From: Bradyrhizobium sp. Arg816
GTDB lineage: Bacteria; Pseudomonadota; Alphaproteobacteria; Rhizobiales; Xanthobacteraceae
Length of the DNA: 64,000 nt
NCBI RefSeq assembly: GCF_029989365.1
Contig: NZ_JAPRAQ010000010.1
Location: 124,001-188,000, forward strand
Reading direction: 5' to 3'
This document shows positions 8,290 to 17,362 of this stretch, one piece after another (position 1 is the stretch's first letter; each line of letters starts with the position of its first letter). The position numbers and the translations under genes were made by a program. The notes below the pieces were generated by a model. The model had not been told where the DNA came from and did not search any database. It worked only from the letters and a program-made list of their open reading frames with translations.

Positions 8290-11200
8290 GTGGTTGATCT
8301 CCCGCTGCTGCCAGATCGCGTCGTTACCTCGACCGCACCGACCTCATCGGTTTCGCGGTCCGACATCATTTCGAGCAACGATCAGATGGCGAAGGCGCTC
8401 GGCCAGGTTGCCGATGCGCAAATGGACATCGCGACGAGGCAGGCGAAAGAGCAGGCCGCAGAGGACCTGTCGCAGCAGAAGGTGGTGCGCAATGCGGACG
8501 GCTCGGTCTCCACGATCAATCCCGCGAGCTCGGTCATCTTCGGCCGCGCTGGAGACGCTTACAACGAGGCGGTGAAGGCCGGCACGATCGCGCAGCACTC
8601 GAATGTCATCTCGCAGGAGATGACCGACCTGCACACGAAATACCCGACTGATCCCGCCGGCTTCAAGGCCGCGAGCACCGCATGGCTGGACAATTACCGT
8701 TCGCAGCATGGTGGCGGCATTGCCGGCGAGGCGATCCAGCAGCAGGCCGAGCGTGCGCAGACGCAGCACTTCGACTCCATCGTCACCACCTCCGCAAATC
8801 TCGACGTCAGCAATCAGCAGAAGTCGATCAATGCGACGATCACCGATCAGAAAAACACGCTGCAGGGCTTGGCCCGGCAGCCGGGTGGCACCGACGCGCC
8901 GGAGTTCAAGGAAGCGCTGGAGCGGCTGAAAGCGTCGTATGCGGCGCTCGGCACCAACCCGCTGTTCAAGATGCCGCAGGATCAGATCGATCTTGAGCTG
9001 AAGAACTTCACGGGCCTGCTGCAAGGCGAGGCGCTGGTCGCGCATGTCGACGAGACCTTCACCAAGAAGGGCAAGGGCGAAGCGTCGCAGGTCCTCAACA
9101 AGGAGATCCTGCAGAACCCGAACCTGAGCGAGGCCGACCGCTCCCGGCTCTACACGCACGGCATGGCCCGATTGGCCTATCTTACCGGCGACGCCAAGGA
9201 GAAGATCGACGCCGGCCGCAAGGCCGTGAGCGAGCTCGAGACGAACATCGCAAACGGAACCATCAAGCCGACCGATCCGATCATCGGCATGGAGATCAAG
9301 CAGGCGCGGGACCGTGGCGACGCCGAGGCGGCAAACCGCATCCTCGCGGCCGCTCAGGTGCGCACCAGCTTCAACGGCATCTCGACCCTGCCGCAGGCGA
9401 TCCAGGCCGAAGTGCTGGGCGTCAAACGCTCCGGCGCGGTGAACGAAAGCATTCCCATTGAGGGCCGTGCGCTGCTCGACCACATTGCGGTCGGGGAATC
9501 CGCCGGCCGGTACGACGTCCGCTATGGCGGCAATGGGGACAAGACCTTTCAGGGGTTCGCCGACCATCCCCGGATCGCTGAGCCGATCACCTCCGGGCCC
9601 GACGTCGGCAAGACGAGCTCGGCGGCCGGCCGCTATCAGTTCATCGGCTCGACCTGGGACCAGCAGGCGAAGAAGCTGGGCCTCAAGGACTTCTCGCCGG
9701 CGAACCAGGACACCGCGGCGTGGGACCTGGCGCAGACCGAATACAAGTCCAAGACCGGTAAGGACCTGCTGACGGTCCTGAAATCCGGCGACCAGGCCGC
9801 GATCTCCGATGTGCCGCGCCAACTGTCCGGCCAGTGGTCATCGCTGCCGGGCGGGCGTCAACCAGCTGGCGGCGGGCGCGCGCTTGCGCCGGCGGCGAAC
9901 GGCGGGCCCGGCTTCACGGCCGAGGACCTGCAGCGCAACCCGTTCCTCGGCTCGGCCTATGTCCGGACGCTGGCGGCCGACGAGAGCCTGCGCGTGCAGG
10001 CCGCGACGCAGGCCGCGGCTGGCGTTGGGAAGTCGATCGACCTCGGCCTCTTGCCGCGCCCGGAGGACGTCGCGCTGGTGAACCAGACCGCAGCGCAATA
10101 TCCGGAGAAGTTCGGGCCAGTCGCTGAGAAGATGAACGGCCAAATTCTCGGCGGCGCGCTGGCGCAGATGGAGAAGCCGCAGCGGGATGCCGTGATCGCG
10201 CAGTACCGCGAGGCGACGAACGGGCAGGACCAGCACCACATGAACGTGGCCGCGGCCGCGCTCGACCAGTACCAGAAGGCCGAAAAGAACCTCGCGGACC
10301 ATCCCTACCAGGAAGCCGCCACAAGGGGCTGGATCGCGCCGGTGTCGCCGATCGACCCGGGGCGGCCCGACAGCATCGCCGGGGCGCTGGGCGAGCGCGT
10401 GGCGGCCTCCCAGCGCATCGCCAGCATGAACCACACCCCCGCGCCGCCGGTCATCGGCAAGGACGAGCTGCCGCAGATGCAGGCCGCCCTTGAGGGGCCG
10501 GCCGGTGCCAACGTGCTGGGACAGATCGCGACTGTGCTGAAGCCGGAGGAGATGAACACCCTGCTGGGCGAGAAGGGCTTTGCCAACGCCGTGACCAGCA
10601 TGATGTCGAGCAAGGACCCGGTGAAGATGTCCACGGCGATGTCGGTGGTCGATCGGATCTGGCGGGACAACCCGGCCCAGGCCGAGGAGACGCTTGGCAA
10701 GCCCGCGGTCACCAAGTTGCAGGCATGGCAGGGCCTGCGCGGTTCCTTCAACGCGGCGGAGCTCGCCGAGCGGCTCAACGCGGCCGACGACCCGGCAACG
10801 GTCAAATCGCGCGAGGTTGCCAAGGAAGCCGCCGTGAACGAGGTCAAGAGCCTGACCCCGTCCGACATGGCCTACAAGCTCGGGACCGGCTGGTACGGCA
10901 TCGGCCGGCTGACCGGATCGACGCCGGCGGCGCCCTTCGACAGCATCAAGGGCGGCGAGATGGTGGCCGACTTCAACGCCACCTATACCGCCCTTCGGAC
11001 CTATGGCGTGGACCCCGACAAGGCCTCCGATCTCGCGGTGCAGCGCCTGCAATCCACATGGGGCGTGTCGCAGACGGCGGGCAATCAGGTCATGAAAAAC
11101 CCGCCGGAGCGGTCTTATCCACAGGTCGACGGCTCTCACGACTGGATGGCGAAGGACTTGTCCGCATGGGTGGCGAAGCGCGCCGGCGAACAGTTCAGCG

Positions 11201-11517
11201 CCGGGCCGCGGTCGCTGGAAGTCGGATTTGCTGGCGTGTCGCAGGATCGGAACTGGGACATCGCCGGCATGATCACCGACGGGCAGACTCAGGCTGAGAT
11301 CGCCCAGGGCAAGCCGCCGTCCTATCAGGTCGCGATCAAGCGCAAGGACGGCACGCTGGACATTCTCCCGGGCCGCATTGGCTTCGATCCGGCTGACCAC
11401 ATCGACAAGTACGGCGCAAAGCTTCTTGAGCGGCAGCGCGCCGTGGATGTTGGCCGGTCCGGCGCTCAACAGATGAGGGAGCTGGCGAACACCGCGCCGA
11501 GGATTGAACAGCCATGA
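8290..11517 (+). CDS. Large internal virion protein with lambda-R-type transglycosylase domain
   Basis: A 1075-residue, mostly helical protein starting at a GTG that abuts the previous stop. Residues about 394-520 form a lysozyme-like domain matching the lambda R endolysin fold: LLDHIAVGESAGRYDV with the likely catalytic Glu at about 403, then FADHPRI, SSAAGRYQFIGSTWDQ, KKLGLKDFSPANQDTAAW and LSGQWSSLPGG. This probably lets the ejection core open the peptidoglycan during infection, the role T7 places in gp16. The rest is long helices without known motifs, as in ejection-core proteins. The next gene overlaps it by four bases (ATGA). GC content is higher than in the tail fibre region. Confidence 0.75.
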   Translation: MVDLPLLPDRVVTSTAPTSSVSRSDIISSNDQMAKALGQVADAQMDIATRQAKEQAAEDLSQQKVVRNADGSVSTINPASSVIFGRAGDAYNEAVKAGTIAQHSNVISQEMTDLHTKYPTDPAGFKAASTAWLDNYRSQHGGGIAGEAIQQQAERAQTQHFDSIVTTSANLDVSNQQKSINATITDQKNTLQGLARQPGGTDAPEFKEALERLKASYAALGTNPLFKMPQDQIDLELKNFTGLLQGEALVAHVDETFTKKGKGEASQVLNKEILQNPNLSEADRSRLYTHGMARLAYLTGDAKEKIDAGRKAVSELETNIANGTIKPTDPIIGMEIKQARDRGDAEAANRILAAAQVRTSFNGISTLPQAIQAEVLGVKRSGAVNESIPIEGRALLDHIAVGESAGRYDVRYGGNGDKTFQGFADHPRIAEPITSGPDVGKTSSAAGRYQFIGSTWDQQAKKLGLKDFSPANQDTAAWDLAQTEYKSKTGKDLLTVLKSGDQAAISDVPRQLSGQWSSLPGGRQPAGGGRALAPAANGGPGFTAEDLQRNPFLGSAYVRTLAADESLRVQAATQAAAGVGKSIDLGLLPRPEDVALVNQTAAQYPEKFGPVAEKMNGQILGGALAQMEKPQRDAVIAQYREATNGQDQHHMNVAAAALDQYQKAEKNLADHPYQEAATRGWIAPVSPIDPGRPDSIAGALGERVAASQRIASMNHTPAPPVIGKDELPQMQAALEGPAGANVLGQIATVLKPEEMNTLLGEKGFANAVTSMMSSKDPVKMSTAMSVVDRIWRDNPAQAEETLGKPAVTKLQAWQGLRGSFNAAELAERLNAADDPATVKSREVAKEAAVNEVKSLTPSDMAYKLGTGWYGIGRLTGSTPAAPFDSIKGGEMVADFNATYTALRTYGVDPDKASDLAVQRLQSTWGVSQTAGNQVMKNPPERSYPQVDGSHDWMAKDLSAWVAKRAGEQFSAGPRSLEVGFAGVSQDRNWDIAGMITDGQTQAEIAQGKPPSYQVAIKRKDGTLDILPGRIGFDPADHIDKYGAKLLERQRAVDVGRSGAQQMRELANTAPRIEQP

Positions 11518-14500
11518 GCGCGATCGACGTTGCCCCGGATGCCAGTTTCGGCCTGCGCACGGAGCAGGGCGGCCCGCCGGCGCGCCCGGACGAGGTCACC
11601 GACGGTGGCGAGGCGGTCTGGGGCGCGGCCTTCCGACAGACGAACAGCGTCGTTTCCGCGCTGCAATACATGCGCAATTCCGGGTCCTATGCGCCGGTGC
11701 CGGGCTACAACCCGGTGACAGAGATCAAGGGCTGGGGTGACCCGCGCTATTTCCTCGACCACGGCCATTCGTTCGTCGGTTCGCAGTCACCGGCTGAGAC
11801 GCAGGCGATCAAGAGCCAGATCGACCAGGAGGAGACCGACCGGAGGACGCTGGCCGCCGGCGGCAAGATCGGCTTCATCGCGCAGATGGGCGCCGGGCTC
11901 CTGGATCCGACGCTGCTGCTGCCGGGCGGAGTGGCCGTGGACGCCACGCGCGGCGGCCTATCTTTCACCAAGGCGGCGGTGAACCTCGGCAAGGCCGGTC
12001 TGATGCAGACGGTGGCGCAGGAGGCGCTACTGCACGCATCGCAGGACACCCGATCCTATGAGGAGTCGGCGATCAACGTGGCGACCGGCACGATGCTGAC
12101 CGCGCTGCTCGGCGGGGCGGCGGCGTCATATCTCGGACGGGCGGAGCGCGCGGCAATCGAGACCAAGCTGTACGCCGACCGCGCCGAGATGAACACGCAC
12201 GCCGGAAACCCGCAGACCGGGGAAATGGCGCCGACCATGGCCGCCCCGGAGCCGGGCAATGAGAACTTGCCAGCCGGAACCGGCCAGGCCGTGGCCGCCG
12301 GCGCCGCGGCATCCGACACGCGCCAGCTGGAGCTCGTACCGTTCGGGCTGAGCGAGGTGCCCGGCGTCCGGACCGTGGTGGAAAAGACCTCGCCGATGCA
12401 GCGACTGTTTGGCTCCGCCAGCCCGACGGCGAGACGCACCGCGGCGGATGCCGCCGAGACGTCGTTGCTCATGAGGGAGAACCTGGAGGGCGGCGTCACC
12501 ACGGCGGGCCCGGCCGTCGACCGCGAGGCCCGGCTGCACATCAACCAGGGGCAGGTCGCCGTCGGCGACGAGCTGTCGAAGCTCTATTCGGACTATCGGT
12601 TCGGCGACCTGGTCGCCGCGCCGCGGGCGCAGGGGTTCGTCCGCGACATGCTGGGGCAGAACCCGGAAGGGAAAATGTCCTACGACCAGTTCAAGGAGGC
12701 GGTGACGGAGGCGGCGCGCAACGGCGACAAGTCCGACAATCCGCAGGTTCAGATGGCCGCGCAGTTCATCCGGAACAAGGTGTTCGAGCCGTGGAAGAAG
12801 CGGGCCATCGACATCGGTCTGCTCGGCGAGGACGTGGACGTCAAGACCGCCGACAGCTACGTGCAGCGGCTCTACAACAAGCAGGCGATCGCGGCGAAGC
12901 GGCCGGAGTTTGTCGACCGCGTGACCGACTGGCTGGCGGCTGACCAGCAGGCCAAGGCCGAGGCGCAGACGAAAATCGGTCTCTACCACGGCGCGATGAC
13001 GTCGCACGACGCGACAATCGAGAAGCTGCAGGGCCGGATCGCCAAGCTAGAGGCCGACGCCGATGTCATCGCGGCGCGGCAGGAAGAGACCACCCGGCTC
13101 AACAAGGCGGCGAACCAGCGCGCGCGCAAGCTGCGGGAGGGCGCCGACCAGGACACGTTGCCGCTTCAGAACGCGCGCGGCGGGGCCGTATTCGAGACGC
13201 TGGCGCGCAATCGCGGCAACCTGCTAGCCGACCGCGCCTCGGCTAAACTATCGGAGATCGAGGGGCTCGAGCAAAAGCTGGCAGCCGAGACGGCGAGCCG
13301 CGACAGCATGCGGGCGAAGATCGAGGAGCAGATCGCGCAGTGGGAAGGTAAGTCGACGACGGAGGCCAAGGCGGCGCTGAAGGCGCGCGGGGACGCTGAG
13401 AAGGCCAGGCAGGCCAAGATCGACGCCGGCGAGTCCAAGAGCAAGGGCGAGCGGCTGTCGTCCGCCGACACGGCCGTGGATCGGGCCGTGGCGCGCATCC
13501 TCGAATCCGACCGCACGCTCTCCCGCGATGAGCTCCGCAGCCGCGCGCACGAGATCACCGACCGGATCATCGGCTCGCCCGACGGCCGACTGCCCTATGA
13601 CCTCGGCATGGAGCACGGGAACGGCCACGGCGGCAGCGGCGAACCGCCCCGCGGCGCGCTGGCAGCCCGCGAATTCAACATCCCGGACGCCACGATCGCC
13701 GATTTCCTCGAGAACGACATCGAGCACATCGTCGGCGCGCACCTGCGAACGATGGTTCCTGACGTGCTGCTGACGGAGAAGTTCGGCGACGTCCGGATGA
13801 CCGAGGCGTTCCGAAAGATCAACGATGAATATGCCGCCCTGACCGATGCCGCCAAATCCGAGAAGGAGCGGACCCGGCTGGAGAAGGAACGGCAGGGCGT
13901 GATCGACGACCTCGCCGCAGTGCGCGATCGCATCCGCGGCACCTATGGCATCTCGCCCGAACAGCCCCTGCGGAACGCCGCGCGCGCCGCCGCGGTGCTG
14001 AAAAACTACAATGTCCTGACCTCGATGGGCTCGGCCGCGCTTTCGTCGCTGCCTGACATGGCCGGCGTCGTGATGCGGCACGGCATGGTGAACACGTTCA
14101 ACGATGCCTGGGCGCCGTTCTTCAAGATGCTGACCCAGCAGTCGGACGTCTGGAAGGAAGCGGGGCGCCAGTATCGCGCCATGGGCATCGCCGTGGAGTC
14201 GACGCTGGCCGCGCGCCACCACGCTTTGATGGACACGTTGGACACCTATCACCCGCAATCGCGTGTCGAGCGAACCATGCAATGGGCGACCGGCAAGTTC
14301 CAGTTCGTCAACATGCTGGCGCCGTGGACGGACTTCGCAAAGGTCAATGCTTCGCTGGTGGCCGGGTCGGAGATCCTGCGCGCGACCAAAGCCGCAGCGG
14401 AAGGCACCGCCAGCGCCCGCCAGCTGCGAACGCTGGGTGAGAGTGGGATCGAGCCGCACATGGCCGCCAGGATCGACCAGGCCTTCCAGGCGGGCGGAGA

Positions 14501-15209
14501 AGTCCGGGACGGGGTGCATCTGCCGAACACCGCCGAGTGGGCCGACGCCGAGGCGCGCCGGGTGTTCGAGGGCGCGGTCGCACGCGACGTCGACATCTCC
14601 GTCATCACACCCGGACAGGAAAAGCCGCTCTGGATGTCCCATCCGATCCTGTCGGTGATCGGCCAGTTCAAGAGCTTCACCGCGGCCGCGACCGAGCGCA
14701 TCCTGATCTCGAACCTCCAGCGCCGCGACGCGCAGGTGCTCCAGGGCCTGATGTTCTCCATGGGGCTCGGGATGCTCTCCTACAAGCTTGGCAGCCTGAC
14801 CGGGGGCACCCCGACCAGCGACAAGCCGCAGGACTGGATCAAGGAGGCCATCAGCAAGGGCGGCGTCCTCGGATGGTTCGAGGAGGGCAATGCCCTGGCC
14901 TCCAAGGTCACGCGCGGCGGCGTTGACGTCTACCGCCTGATCGGCGCCGACAAGCCCCTGTCCCGCTTCGCCTCACGGTCGGCGATGGATCAGATCCTGG
15001 GTCCCACGGCCGGCAAGATCGGCGGCATCCTTTCCGTCGGCTCCGCGATCTCGAAACCGTCGGAGTGGAGCGAAGCGGATTCCAAGGCGCTGCGGCGGCT
15101 CGTGGCAGGCCAGAACACGTTCTACCTGCGCGGTCTGTTCAATCAGGTCGAGGAGGCCGGAAACAATGCATTCGGCATCGAGATGAAGGCCAAGCCCGAA
15201 AACCGCTGA
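11514..15209 (+). CDS. Giant internal virion (DNA-ejection) protein, T7 gp16-like position
   Basis: A 1231-residue protein, mostly helical, with a strong coiled-coil zone at about residues 480-660 (KLEADADVIAARQEETTRLNK, then further heptad-like stretches). Near residue 820-870 is a hydrophobic segment LKNYNVLTSMGSAALSSLPD, resembling the conserved C-terminal part of large podovirus internal core proteins. Its order after two other core genes matches T7 14-15-16. It has no visible transglycosylase motif; that activity sits in the preceding gene. Its ATG overlaps the previous stop as ATGA, so translation is probably coupled. The stop touches motif copy 3. Confidence 0.65.
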   Translation: MSAIDVAPDASFGLRTEQGGPPARPDEVTDGGEAVWGAAFRQTNSVVSALQYMRNSGSYAPVPGYNPVTEIKGWGDPRYFLDHGHSFVGSQSPAETQAIKSQIDQEETDRRTLAAGGKIGFIAQMGAGLLDPTLLLPGGVAVDATRGGLSFTKAAVNLGKAGLMQTVAQEALLHASQDTRSYEESAINVATGTMLTALLGGAAASYLGRAERAAIETKLYADRAEMNTHAGNPQTGEMAPTMAAPEPGNENLPAGTGQAVAAGAAASDTRQLELVPFGLSEVPGVRTVVEKTSPMQRLFGSASPTARRTAADAAETSLLMRENLEGGVTTAGPAVDREARLHINQGQVAVGDELSKLYSDYRFGDLVAAPRAQGFVRDMLGQNPEGKMSYDQFKEAVTEAARNGDKSDNPQVQMAAQFIRNKVFEPWKKRAIDIGLLGEDVDVKTADSYVQRLYNKQAIAAKRPEFVDRVTDWLAADQQAKAEAQTKIGLYHGAMTSHDATIEKLQGRIAKLEADADVIAARQEETTRLNKAANQRARKLREGADQDTLPLQNARGGAVFETLARNRGNLLADRASAKLSEIEGLEQKLAAETASRDSMRAKIEEQIAQWEGKSTTEAKAALKARGDAEKARQAKIDAGESKSKGERLSSADTAVDRAVARILESDRTLSRDELRSRAHEITDRIIGSPDGRLPYDLGMEHGNGHGGSGEPPRGALAAREFNIPDATIADFLENDIEHIVGAHLRTMVPDVLLTEKFGDVRMTEAFRKINDEYAALTDAAKSEKERTRLEKERQGVIDDLAAVRDRIRGTYGISPEQPLRNAARAAAVLKNYNVLTSMGSAALSSLPDMAGVVMRHGMVNTFNDAWAPFFKMLTQQSDVWKEAGRQYRAMGIAVESTLAARHHALMDTLDTYHPQSRVERTMQWATGKFQFVNMLAPWTDFAKVNASLVAGSEILRATKAAAEGTASARQLRTLGESGIEPHMAARIDQAFQAGGEVRDGVHLPNTAEWADAEARRVFEGAVARDVDISVITPGQEKPLWMSHPILSVIGQFKSFTAAATERILISNLQRRDAQVLQGLMFSMGLGMLSYKLGSLTGGTPTSDKPQDWIKEAISKGGVLGWFEEGNALASKVTRGGVDVYRLIGADKPLSRFASRSAMDQILGPTAGKIGGILSVGSAISKPSEWSEADSKALRRLVAGQNTFYLRGLFNQVEEAGNNAFGIEMKAKPENR

Positions 15210-15219
15210 GTGCGTTGCG
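15210..15219 (+). promoter_or_regulatory. Phage intergenic motif GTGCGTTGCG, copy 3
   Basis: An exact core copy beginning at the base after the internal virion stop and ending 45 bases before the endolysin ATG. Like copy 4 it continues with GGC rather than the C(A/C)TGAA of copies 1 and 2. It separates the ejection-core genes from the lysis cassette, which would suit a new transcript start. Confidence 0.45.
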
Positions 15220-15264
15220 GCGAGGCCACAGTCGGAGATGGTAGGGCACCAAACGGAGCCCGCC

Positions 15265-15951
15265 ATGGTAGACTTCACCGCACTGACCGCTATCGGCTTG
15301 AAGCGTTGGCAGAATGCCAAACTGACGCGTCGCTCCGAGAGTGACGGTGTCGCAAAGCGCTTGGTCGCGGCCAAGGCCCGCTACCAGGTCGTAGAGCAGG
15401 CCACAGGCGTCCCGTGGTTCGTGATTGCGGTCATCCATGAGCGGGAGTCATCCCAGAATTGGAAGGGCTCCCTGGCCCAAGGAGACCCGTGGGATCGGGT
15501 CTCGGTGAATGTCCCAGCGGGGCGAGGACCGTTCGCCTCGTGGGAGGCTGCCGCGATCGATGCGCTGGTCAATTGCCATCCCTACCTTGCCAAGCGCAAG
15601 GATTGGTCTCTGGCGGGCATCCTGATCGGGCTCGAACTCTATAACGGCCTTGGCTACGCGACGAAGGGCGTTCCTTCGCCCTACCTTTGGTCTGGAACCG
15701 ATCAGTACAAGGCCGGCAAGTACGTCGCAGACGGCAAGTATGACCCGAGCAAGGTCGACGCGCAGCTCGGTTGCTGCGCGCTCCTGAAGTCGATGATGAT
15801 GCTCGATCCGTCGATTTCATTCAGCAGCACGCTTGCGCCTCCGGCTCCGGTTGTTCCTGCCAAGCCTGCTCAAACGCCCGACACATCATCGTCCGGCTTG
15901 GGCGCGCTCATCGCTGCCATTCTCTCAATCTTTTCGGGGAAATCCAAATGA
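15265..15951 (+). CDS. Endolysin-like peptidoglycan hydrolase with C-terminal hydrophobic tail
   Basis: About 228 residues. The N-terminal 160 residues resemble the lysozyme-like endolysins of alphaproteobacterial prophages: VPWFVIAVIHERESSQNW (with candidate catalytic acids), then QGDPWDRVSVNVPAGRG, FASWEAAAIDAL and LYNGLGYATKGVPSPYLWSG. After a Pro/Ala-rich linker (APPAPVVPAKPAQTP) it ends in a short hydrophobic stretch, GLGALIAAILSIFSG, which could tether it to a membrane. The ATG at 15265 is preceded by CGGAG and is preferred over the in-frame ATG at 15238. It heads a tight lysis cassette and overlaps the next gene by four bases. Confidence 0.75.
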   Translation: MVDFTALTAIGLKRWQNAKLTRRSESDGVAKRLVAAKARYQVVEQATGVPWFVIAVIHERESSQNWKGSLAQGDPWDRVSVNVPAGRGPFASWEAAAIDALVNCHPYLAKRKDWSLAGILIGLELYNGLGYATKGVPSPYLWSGTDQYKAGKYVADGKYDPSKVDAQLGCCALLKSMMMLDPSISFSSTLAPPAPVVPAKPAQTPDTSSSGLGALIAAILSIFSGKSK

Positions 15952-16430
15952 TCTGGGGCATTCTTACCGCCATCGTCGTTCTCGTTCTCGTTTATGCTCT
16001 CGCTTTGCGTCCGTGGCTGAAAAAGCAGCCGTGGGCTCAGGGCTTCTTTGCCAGCGTCGATAGCCTCGAGCTGGCGCTGTTCAAGAAGAGCGAAACAATT
16101 CTGGTTGGCCGTCTTCTCTGGATAGGCGGCTTGCTCGTCACGTTTTACGATGGCCTCGCCGTCTTCGTTCACAGCCTCGACATCACGCCCTTGACGACGC
16201 GGATTTTTGACTGGCTTCAGATCCCGCCCGACATGCGCAACCTCTCAGCGACCGCGTTCATCGGCGTTGTCGGCCTGCTCATCAACCGGCTGCGCAAGAC
16301 CACCACCAAACCCCTGGAGCTTGTGGCAGTTCCTGCGGCGGCTGTCACGCCAGAGGTCGCCCAGACCATGGCAGCGGCCGAAGAGGCCAAGCAGGAAGCG
16401 GTGCAGGCGGTCGCAGAGGCGAAGGCCTGA
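15948..16430 (+). CDS. Lysis-cassette membrane protein (holin candidate)
   Basis: A 160-residue protein with about three hydrophobic segments: IWGILTAIVVLVLVYALAL near the start, ILVGRLLWIGGLLVTFY in the middle and SATAFIGVVGLLIN later, followed by a charged helical tail (AAAEEAKQEAVQAVAEAKA). The ATG overlaps the endolysin stop (ATGA) and the stop overlaps the next ATG (TGATG), so the three genes are translationally linked. Position and topology suit a holin or accessory lysis protein. I could not assign a named holin family. Confidence 0.55.
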   Translation: MIWGILTAIVVLVLVYALALRPWLKKQPWAQGFFASVDSLELALFKKSETILVGRLLWIGGLLVTFYDGLAVFVHSLDITPLTTRIFDWLQIPPDMRNLSATAFIGVVGLLINRLRKTTTKPLELVAVPAAAVTPEVAQTMAAAEEAKQEAVQAVAEAKA

Positions 16431-16831
16431 TGTTCGCCTTTGCATCACTCATCTTTCAATTCCTTGGCGGTCCCGTCGCCAAGGCGATGGTGGCGGCCTA
16501 TCAGGCGCACTTGACGGCTACGACAACTGACAAGCAGACGGCGGCCACTCTTGCAGGTCAAGACATTGCCGCGGGGGTGGCTGAAACTCAGGCGATTACC
16601 CAACTAAAAATCGCGCAGATCGGGCACCCGTTCGAGCCCGAGAAACTCGCGATGTACATAACGCTCATCTACTACGCGAAGTGCATCCTCTGGGACAAGG
16701 TTTTAGGCTGGGGCTCGACCGATGTTGTCGCCGGTCCCATCGCGGTGTGGGCTAGCCTGATCATGTCGTTCTATTTTGCCAAGCGAGGCGCGGAGAACGT
16801 GACGACAATCATAGGGGCTTTGAGAAAGTAG
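16430..16831 (+). CDS. Lysis-cassette membrane protein, possible 3-TM holin
   Basis: A 133-residue protein. It has an N-terminal hydrophobic helix (FAFASLIFQFLGGPVAKAMV), an Ala/Thr-rich amphipathic middle, then two hydrophobic stretches (LAMYITLIYYAKCILW and GPIAVWASLIMSFYFAKR). This layout is like the three-segment holins of gene transfer agents and prophages of Rhodobacterales and Rhizobiales, but I cannot confirm the family. Its start overlaps the previous stop by one base. Confidence 0.5.
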   Translation: MFAFASLIFQFLGGPVAKAMVAAYQAHLTATTTDKQTAATLAGQDIAAGVAETQAITQLKIAQIGHPFEPEKLAMYITLIYYAKCILWDKVLGWGSTDVVAGPIAVWASLIMSFYFAKRGAENVTTIIGALRK

Positions 16832-16837
16832 GCGGCC

Positions 16838-16864
16838 CGGCCTGTCCGCGAGCACGGCAGGCCG
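16838..16864 (+). terminator. GC-rich hairpin after the holin-like genes
   Basis: Arms CGGCCTG (16838-16844) and CAGGCCG (16858-16864) pair perfectly. An inner CCG/CGG extends the stem past one bulged base and leaves a six-base loop. No T-run follows, so it is not a canonical intrinsic terminator; it may be a pause or processing structure. It lies seven bases after the stop codon. Confidence 0.4.
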
Positions 16865-16947
16865 AGCCTAACCCATGCGAGGCGCGAACCTCGACACAGG
16901 CTGGGGCTACCCTAGCGGACGGCGGTCTCTAGGAGATTAACGACGAA

Positions 16948-17289
16948 ATGACTTTCGATCCAACCATCAACGCCGGCAACCTGATCACCATAGTTCTAGG
17001 TGTAGTCATCTGGACAGTTACCCTTGCCGTCGCGTGGACCAAATTTGGCGGGCGTATGGACATGCTCGAATTTAGGGTGGGTCTGGTAGAGGATGCCTTA
17101 GGAAAAATTGCAGCAGTCCTCGATAAGTTTTCCGCCAACGAGCGGGAGGTTGCTCTTCTAAAACAAGAGGTGTCCGCTCTCCAGGTGGATTACTCAACGT
17201 TGCACGCGACCGTTGAAGGCTTGCGGAAGGGGGAGGGGTTCATCCAGAATCCTCGTCGCTCCAACATCGACGGCGAATACAAGCGCTAA
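16948..17289 (+). CDS. Single-TM coiled-coil phage protein (spanin-like candidate)
   Basis: A 113-residue protein with one membrane helix (LITIVLGVVIWTVTLAVAW, about residues 12-30) and then a long charged helix with heptad character (MDMLEFRVGLVEDALGKIAAV, then NEREVALLKQEVSALQ). This is the general layout of inner-membrane spanin subunits, which link the membranes in the last step of lysis, and its place after the holin-like genes agrees. Spanins vary greatly in sequence, so this stays an inference. AGGAG lies rather far upstream (about 13 bases). Confidence 0.5.
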   Translation: MTFDPTINAGNLITIVLGVVIWTVTLAVAWTKFGGRMDMLEFRVGLVEDALGKIAAVLDKFSANEREVALLKQEVSALQVDYSTLHATVEGLRKGEGFIQNPRRSNIDGEYKR

Positions 17290-17303
17290 TGCCCTCCTAA
17301 GGG

Positions 17304-17313
17304 GTGCGTTGCG
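17304..17313 (+). promoter_or_regulatory. Phage intergenic motif GTGCGTTGCG, copy 4
   Basis: An exact core copy 14 bases after the previous stop and 59 bases before the ATG of the exported protein. Like copy 3 it continues GGC. A small hairpin, CCCC(gaactcaa)GGGG, lies between the motif and the start codon, with AAGGGGA as likely Shine-Dalgarno. Confidence 0.45.
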
Positions 17314-17362
17314 GCAGGTAGCCGCCCCGGCAGGATGTCCCCGAACTCAAGGGGATCTGCCA

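Noticed and set aside
8344..14642. Long minus-strand frames opposite the internal virion genes
   Set aside because: They are shadows of high-GC genes: Arg/Gly/His-rich, no motifs, and fully inside well-supported plus-strand genes.
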